Source of the DNA: AC-69 sp035701505
Lineage (GTDB): Bacteria > Actinomycetota > UBA4738 > HRBIN12
Assembly (NCBI GenBank): GCA_035701505.1
Contig: DASSSA010000032.1
Span: 1 to 8,667 of the forward strand
Reading direction: 5' to 3'
DNA: 8,667 nucleotides
This document shows, piece after piece, positions 6,061 through 8,667 of this stretch. A program made the translations under genes and the position numbers. The notes beneath the pieces were generated by a model that worked only from the letters and a program-made list of their open reading frames with translations, ran no database searches and had not been told where the DNA came from. Every line of letters starts with the position of its first letter. Within the stretch, counting starts at the first letter, position 1.

Positions 6061-7683
6061 TTGAGCGCGTTCGAACGCGACGTCGTGCTGATCGGCGGTG
6101 GCCACAACGGGCTGGCGTGCGCCGCTTACCTGGCCCGGGCAGGCCTCGACGTCCTGGTGCTGGAACGCCGGGATGTCGTGGGCGGCGCGGCCGTGACCGA
6201 GGAGCCCTGGCCGGGCTATCGGATCTCAAGCGCGAGCTACGTGGTGAGTCTGATGCCACCCCGGATCGTCGAGGAGCTCGACCTCGAGCGGCACGGTTAC
6301 CGGGTCTCGATCATCTCCCCCGACTACTTCGTCCCGTTCCCCGACGGGACCTCGCTCACGCTGTGGGGCGATGTGTCCCGCGACGCCGAGAACATCGCGC
6401 GCTTCTCGAAGAAGGACGCCGACGCGTACGTGGAGTTCGACCGATCCTTCGACCGGGTGGCGGGGCTGTTGAAGGACTTGCTGTACGCCGTGCCTCCGAA
6501 CGTGCGCATCCGGGACATGGCGCGGTGGGTCCGGACGGCCGGGAAGATCCGAAGCTGGACGGGCAGGGACGTGCACGAGATGGTCCGGCTGTTCACGATG
6601 AGCGCCGCCGACTTCCTCGACGAGTGGTTCGAGGACGACCGGGTCAAGGGCGCCCTGGCCACCCAGGCGGTGATCGGCGCGTGGGCCGGACCGATGTCTC
6701 CGGGATCCGCGTACGTGCTGATGCACCACTGGATCGGCGAGGTAGCCGGCCATGCGGGCGCTTGGGGGTGGGTTCGAGGTGGGATGGGCGGGGTCGCCAC
6801 AGCCCTCGCCCGCGCGGCCGAGTCCGCCGGCGTGGAGATCCGCACGAACGCCGAGGTACAGCGGGTGGCCATCGACGCAAGCGGCCGATCGGTGGGCGTG
6901 GAACTCTCGGACGGCTCGCTCGTTCGGGCCCGGCGCGTGGTGTCGAACGCGCATCCAATCACCACGTACCTGGACCTCGTCGGGGAGGATCGCCTGCCCG
7001 ATGAGGTCGTGCGCGACATCAAGCGGTATCGAACGCGGAGCGGGTCGGTGAAGGTGAACGTCGCGCTGTCCGAGCTACCGTCGTTCCCGTCGTGGGATCA
7101 GGAAGGCCGGCTCCACATGGGCCTGTCGGCCGTCTCGCCGTCCATCGAGTACCTCGAGCGGGCATGGGACGACGCGAAGTACGGGCGCCCCAGCGAGCAC
7201 CCGTACGTGGAGGTCGTGTTCCCCACGGCCCACGAGGAGGGCCTGGCCCCGCAGGGCAACCACGTGATGTTGGCGTTCTGCCAGTACGGGCCGTACGAGC
7301 TCCGCTCGGGCTCGTGGGACGACGAGCGCGAGCGGTTCGGGAAGCGCGTGATCGAGACCGTGGGGCAATTCGCGCCGAACCTCGCCGGCGCCGTGGAGCA
7401 CATGGAGGTCCTGGCCCCGCCCGACATCGAGGCCCGGTTCGGGCTGATCGGCGGGAACATCATGCAGGGCGAGCTCTCGCCCGACCAGATGTTCTCGTTT
7501 CGACCCATCCCCTTCTACGGCGACTACCGGTCGCCGGTCCCCGGCCTGTACCTGTGTGGCGCCGGAACCCATCCCGGCGGTGGCGTCATGGCGGTGCCGG
7601 GGCGAAACGCGGCGACGGTCGTGCTCCGCGACCTCAAGCGCGGGACCGTCGTGGACCGCCTGCGGTTGCGAGGCCGTTCCTAG
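6061..7683 (+). CDS. PYROXD2 / phytoene-dehydrogenase-like FAD-dependent oxidoreductase
   Basis: From TTG 6061 the protein has 540 residues. A dinucleotide-binding motif, IGGGHNGLACAAYLARAG, begins near residue 9 and is followed by the FAD-ribose region VLERRDVVGG. The middle carries DFLDEWFEDD, the GAWAGPMSPGSAYVLMHH region and GAWGWVRGGMGG, which I recognise from PYROXD2-like members of the phytoene dehydrogenase superfamily. The C-terminus has GLIGGNIMQGELSPDQM and the FAD motif YLCGAGTHPGGGVMAVPGRN. Length and ends agree with full-length bacterial homologues. The physiological substrate of this branch is not established; a carotenoid role should not be assumed, as no carotenoid genes are nearby. 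Start choice: an in-frame TTG at 6022 would add 13 residues without a Shine-Dalgarno, while 6061 puts the FAD motif at the N-terminus and lies 9 nt after a TANNNT. The stop TAG is directly followed by ATG of a 33-codon ORF. Confidence 0.9.
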   Translation: MSAFERDVVLIGGGHNGLACAAYLARAGLDVLVLERRDVVGGAAVTEEPWPGYRISSASYVVSLMPPRIVEELDLERHGYRVSIISPDYFVPFPDGTSLTLWGDVSRDAENIARFSKKDADAYVEFDRSFDRVAGLLKDLLYAVPPNVRIRDMARWVRTAGKIRSWTGRDVHEMVRLFTMSAADFLDEWFEDDRVKGALATQAVIGAWAGPMSPGSAYVLMHHWIGEVAGHAGAWGWVRGGMGGVATALARAAESAGVEIRTNAEVQRVAIDASGRSVGVELSDGSLVRARRVVSNAHPITTYLDLVGEDRLPDEVVRDIKRYRTRSGSVKVNVALSELPSFPSWDQEGRLHMGLSAVSPSIEYLERAWDDAKYGRPSEHPYVEVVFPTAHEEGLAPQGNHVMLAFCQYGPYELRSGSWDDERERFGKRVIETVGQFAPNLAGAVEHMEVLAPPDIEARFGLIGGNIMQGELSPDQMFSFRPIPFYGDYRSPVPGLYLCGAGTHPGGGVMAVPGRNAATVVLRDLKRGTVVDRLRLRGRS

Positions 7684-7785
7684 ATGCTCGCGGAGCTGGC
7701 GGGGGCGGTGCGCGACGCACGCGTGTCGGCGAACCCGTGGCCGCGAACCGCTCCCGGCTACGAGCCGTTCCAGGTGCCCGGCTAG
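7684..7785 (+). CDS. Possible 33-residue ORF immediately after the FAD oxidoreductase stop
   Basis: ATG 7684 directly abuts the preceding TAG (7681-7683), in the same frame, and the ORF runs 33 codons to TAG 7783-7785. About 30 of 33 codons end in G or C, like the surrounding genes. A GAGG at 7670-7673 could serve as a ribosome-binding sequence, 10 nt upstream. The peptide has a short amphipathic start (MLAELAGAVRDARV), then SANPWPRTAPGYEPFQ and a final VPG; it has no membrane segment and I do not recognise it. Its stop shares CTAG with the stop of the convergent DAO gene. It could be a translationally coupled small protein, a read-through extension of the oxidoreductase, the leftover of a C-terminus separated by a nonsense change, or a chance open frame. 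Confidence 0.4.
   Translation: MLAELAGAVRDARVSANPWPRTAPGYEPFQVPG
7782..7785. other. Second shared CTAG: overlapping convergent stops
   Basis: The + stop TAG of the 33-codon ORF (7783-7785) and the - stop TAG of the DAO oxidoreductase (7784-7782) share one CTAG, the same arrangement as at 1906-1909. Confidence 0.7.
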
Positions 7786-8667
7786 GGGCCGAGGTTGTAA
7801 CCGAGGCGTCGGGGAAGGTGAGCGAGGAGGTCGACAAGCCCGTTCGGCCGCCGGTTGTCGTCGTCGGCGTCGTCCTTGCGCATGATGGCCCGAGTCACCA
7901 GGAGCGCCCCGGGCGAGCGGAGCGGCTCCGTGGGGAACGGCTTGGGCTCGGCACCGACGATCGGCAGCCGAGTCAAGTCGTCATCGGCCCCGAGAGCCAG
8001 ACCCGACAGGATCCGCCCGGCGAGGTGACACGGCCCCACGCCGCCGCCGGTGAACCCCAGCGCGTAGTGGAGGTTCCCCGACGGAAGCGTGCCGAGGACG
8101 GGCAGGTGCAGCCCGGTCACGTCGATGGGGCCACCCCACGCGCACTCGACCGGCACGCCGCGGAAGCCCGGGAACCATCGGTGTAGATCACTCATCAACC
8201 GCATGGCTGCAGCCTCGTCGAAGTCCATGCGCGGGCCGAGGCCCGTGCCAAGCCCCGTGCGCGCGCCGGCGCCCCCGAACGCGATGCGGCCGTCGCGCGT
8301 GGTCCGCAGGTAATGCAGCGTGGAACGGTAGTCGTAGACCCCCTCGCCGCCCGTCCACCCGGTGTCCTGGAGCCTCTCGGGAGCCGGCGCGGTCAGGACG
8401 ATCGTGCTGGACCGAGGGAGGATGGCCCGGCGGAACCTCGGGAGCGAAGCGGCGTACGCACCGAGGCCGATGACCGCGCATCTCGCCGTCACGGCGCCTC
8501 GGGGCGTCTCCGCCTCGGCGCGCGTGCCGCCACGGAACCGCACCACCGGCGTTCCCTCGAAGATCCGGACGCCTCGCTCCAGCAGGACGCAGCGGAGTCC
8601 CCGAGCGAGGCGAGCGGGCTGGACATGCGCGGCACCGGGCATGAACACGCCGCCCCGCGCCACCGGC
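7782..8667 (-). CDS. DAO-family FAD-dependent oxidoreductase, N-terminus outside the window
   Basis: The frame is open through the right edge, so the N-terminal FAD-binding Rossmann motif is not visible; about 295 C-terminal residues remain. At the edge, GGVFMPGAAHVQPARLARGL matches the substrate-domain entry of glycine / D-amino acid oxidase-like (DAO) enzymes, followed by the Gly-Val and VVRF strands. Near the end, HLPVLGTLPSGNLHYALGFT and GGGVGPCHLAGRILSGLALG (about 7990-8080) form the usual C-terminal FAD-contact segment. Such enzymes oxidise amine C-N bonds with FAD, passing electrons to oxygen or another acceptor; the substrate cannot be told from this fragment. The final 40 residues are charged (KDDADDDNRRPN) and end RRLGYNLGP. 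It is convergent with the PYROXD2-like gene, so the two flavoenzymes are not co-transcribed here. Confidence 0.88.
   Translation of the reverse strand, partial: PVARGGVFMPGAAHVQPARLARGLRCVLLERGVRIFEGTPVVRFRGGTRAEAETPRGAVTARCAVIGLGAYAASLPRFRRAILPRSSTIVLTAPAPERLQDTGWTGGEGVYDYRSTLHYLRTTRDGRIAFGGAGARTGLGTGLGPRMDFDEAAAMRLMSDLHRWFPGFRGVPVECAWGGPIDVTGLHLPVLGTLPSGNLHYALGFTGGGVGPCHLAGRILSGLALGADDDLTRLPIVGAEPKPFPTEPLRSPGALLVTRAIMRKDDADDDNRRPNGLVDLLAHLPRRLGYNLGP

Noticed and set aside
7684..7785. Resemblance of SANPW in the micro-ORF to the C-terminus of cytochrome oxidase subunit I
   Set aside because: Only the NPW part matches; the following residues do not fit and no oxidase genes are nearby.
7092..8186. 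Open frame on + running through the end of the FAD oxidoreductase and into the DAO gene
   Set aside because: It crosses two genes with clear FAD-family motifs, and its own translation is Arg/Gly/Pro-rich noise.

Overview
This is a GC-rich window (well over 60% G+C, with strong G/C preference at third codon positions). It looks like ordinary chromosome from a high-GC bacterium. A Tat-type lipoprotein signal, Pro/Ser/Thr-rich exported proteins, GTG/TTG starts and apparently (near-)leaderless genes fit an actinobacterial or similar lineage (some Chloroflexota look alike), but this placement is inference. There is no RNA gene, CRISPR array, insertion sequence or phage signature.

Layout, left to right: (1) the 3' part of an NDP-forming acyl/acetyl-CoA synthetase gene on +, cut by the window start; (2) convergent to it on -, a Tat-exported lipoprotein of the phosphoesterase family (acid phosphatase / phospholipase C type); (3) a 68-bp divergent intergenic region leading to a + lipoprotein of unknown function and an RDD-family membrane protein, probably co-transcribed; (4) convergent to these on -, a membrane-anchored, secreted seven-repeat beta-propeller; (5) an 83-bp divergent intergenic region with a near-perfect 19-nt palindrome and two promoter-like elements, leading to (6) a + PYROXD2/phytoene-dehydrogenase-like FAD oxidoreductase; (7) a 33-codon ORF starting directly after its stop; and (8) convergent on -, a DAO-type FAD oxidoreductase cut by the window end.

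The genes do not form one recognisable pathway. There is a central block of envelope or exported proteins (phosphoesterase, lipoprotein, RDD protein, propeller) flanked by cytoplasmic metabolic enzymes (acyl-CoA ligase, two FAD oxidoreductases). I do not see a convincing new defence or biosynthetic system. The observations most worth a second look are: an identical -10-to-start spacing (TANNNT, 9 nt, start codon) at three genes without Shine-Dalgarno sequences; two convergent gene pairs whose stop codons share one CTAG; the palindrome between divergent promoters; the tail-to-head micro-ORF; and two exported proteins in which a Pro-rich linker ends in a TCxxxW motif and the folded domain is bracketed by its only two mature-domain cysteines.
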